A stretch of DNA of 64,000 nucleotides from Herbinix hemicellulosilytica (GTDB taxonomy: Bacteria > Bacillota > Clostridia > Lachnospirales > Lachnospiraceae), in the NCBI RefSeq assembly GCF_002904165.1, contig NZ_CVTD020000008.1, forward strand, positions 248,001 to 312,000, read 5' to 3'. Of the stretch, positions 63,973 through 64,000 are shown piece by piece (within the stretch, counting starts at the first letter, position 1; each line of letters opens with the position of its first letter). The notes under the pieces were generated by a model. The model searched no databases. It was not told the origin of the DNA and was given only the letters and a program-made list of their open reading frames with translations. A program made the translations under genes and the position numbers.

Positions 63973-64000
63973 ATGAAGAATATTTTGGCCTACATAATTA
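63973..64000 (+). CDS. Possible start of a gene cut by the window edge
   Basis: An ATG at 63973 opens MKNILAYII and runs off the end, 49 nt after a good promoter. The nearest site (AGAAGGA, 63951-63957) is rather far upstream, so this start is uncertain. Confidence 0.25.

Noticed and set aside
1-64000. CRISPR arrays, tRNA or rRNA genes, prophage
   Set aside because: No regularly spaced repeats of CRISPR length, no tRNA-like GGTTCGA arm with matching acceptor, and no phage structural or integrase genes were seen.

Overview
The window looks like a chromosomal segment from a low-GC, endospore-forming, anaerobic member of the Clostridia, most like the Lachnospiraceae. The reasons are the complete spoIIIAA-AH sporulation operon, an iscR-iscS-iscU-mnmA cluster, the xseA-xseB-ispA-dxs-tlyA-nadK-argR run, the type B dihydroorotate dehydrogenase pair pyrK/pyrD, strong AGGAGG ribosome binding sites, frequent TTG/GTG starts and very AT-rich intergenic DNA. 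Species is not assignable from the sequence alone.

Layout. 1-5.4 kb: a left-truncated SpoVB-type flippase on the minus strand, then the Fe-S/tRNA-thiolation cluster iscR-iscS-iscU-mnmA behind a sigma-A promoter with a paired-repeat operator. 5.6-11.3 kb: a PHP phosphatase and RqcH (minus), an SH3-NlpC/P60 wall hydrolase, a PspC-domain protein, and a two-gene CheX-like/CheY-like module. 11.5-24.5 kb: argS, a DUF815 ATPase and the pyrimidine genes pyrC, pyrF // pyrK, pyrD, pyrE. The pyr set is split by a ~3.8-kb accessory block holding a cyclophilin, a broken ABC ATPase, a CYP152-type P450 peroxygenase, an internally deleted GNAT and a YjbQ protein. 24.7-36.7 kb: queA, a T-box leader with pheST, a GNAT whose start codon lies in a 21-bp hairpin, mscL with a zinc ribbon, a cytoplasmic GH5 glycosidase, yqeG, aroK, aroQ, an Xaa-Pro peptidase and efp. 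36.7-38.7 kb (minus): an AbiF/Abi_2 HEPN protein with a GC-rich structured leader, and aroE. 39-53.3 kb: spoIIIAA-AH, asp23, nusB, xseAB, ispA, dxs, tlyA, nadK, argR and yebC.

53.4-60.5 kb is a rearranged accessory stretch. It holds a complete ISL3-family insertion sequence with perfect 8-bp target duplications, an orphan Lys/Asn-rich ORF that runs into a truncated and frameshifted chemoreceptor pseudogene, a Nei/Fpg-like protein lacking the N-terminal catalytic proline, and an intact paralogous chemoreceptor preceded by a c-di-GMP-I riboswitch. The end of the window carries a GNAT, an RlmI-type methyltransferase, an unrecognised 217-residue protein and possibly the first codons of another gene.

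Most interesting points: (1) the abiF gene with its own promoter and a short GC-rich leader RNA, which fits a HEPN toxin/ncRNA module; (2) the c-di-GMP riboswitch, whose enclosing stem and terminator are mutually exclusive; (3) the IS whose two ends each fold back on an internal inverted copy; (4) the 21-bp hairpin over a translation start; (5) an apparently intact H2O2-dependent P450 in what looks like an anaerobe. All family assignments come from reading the proteins; no database search was possible.
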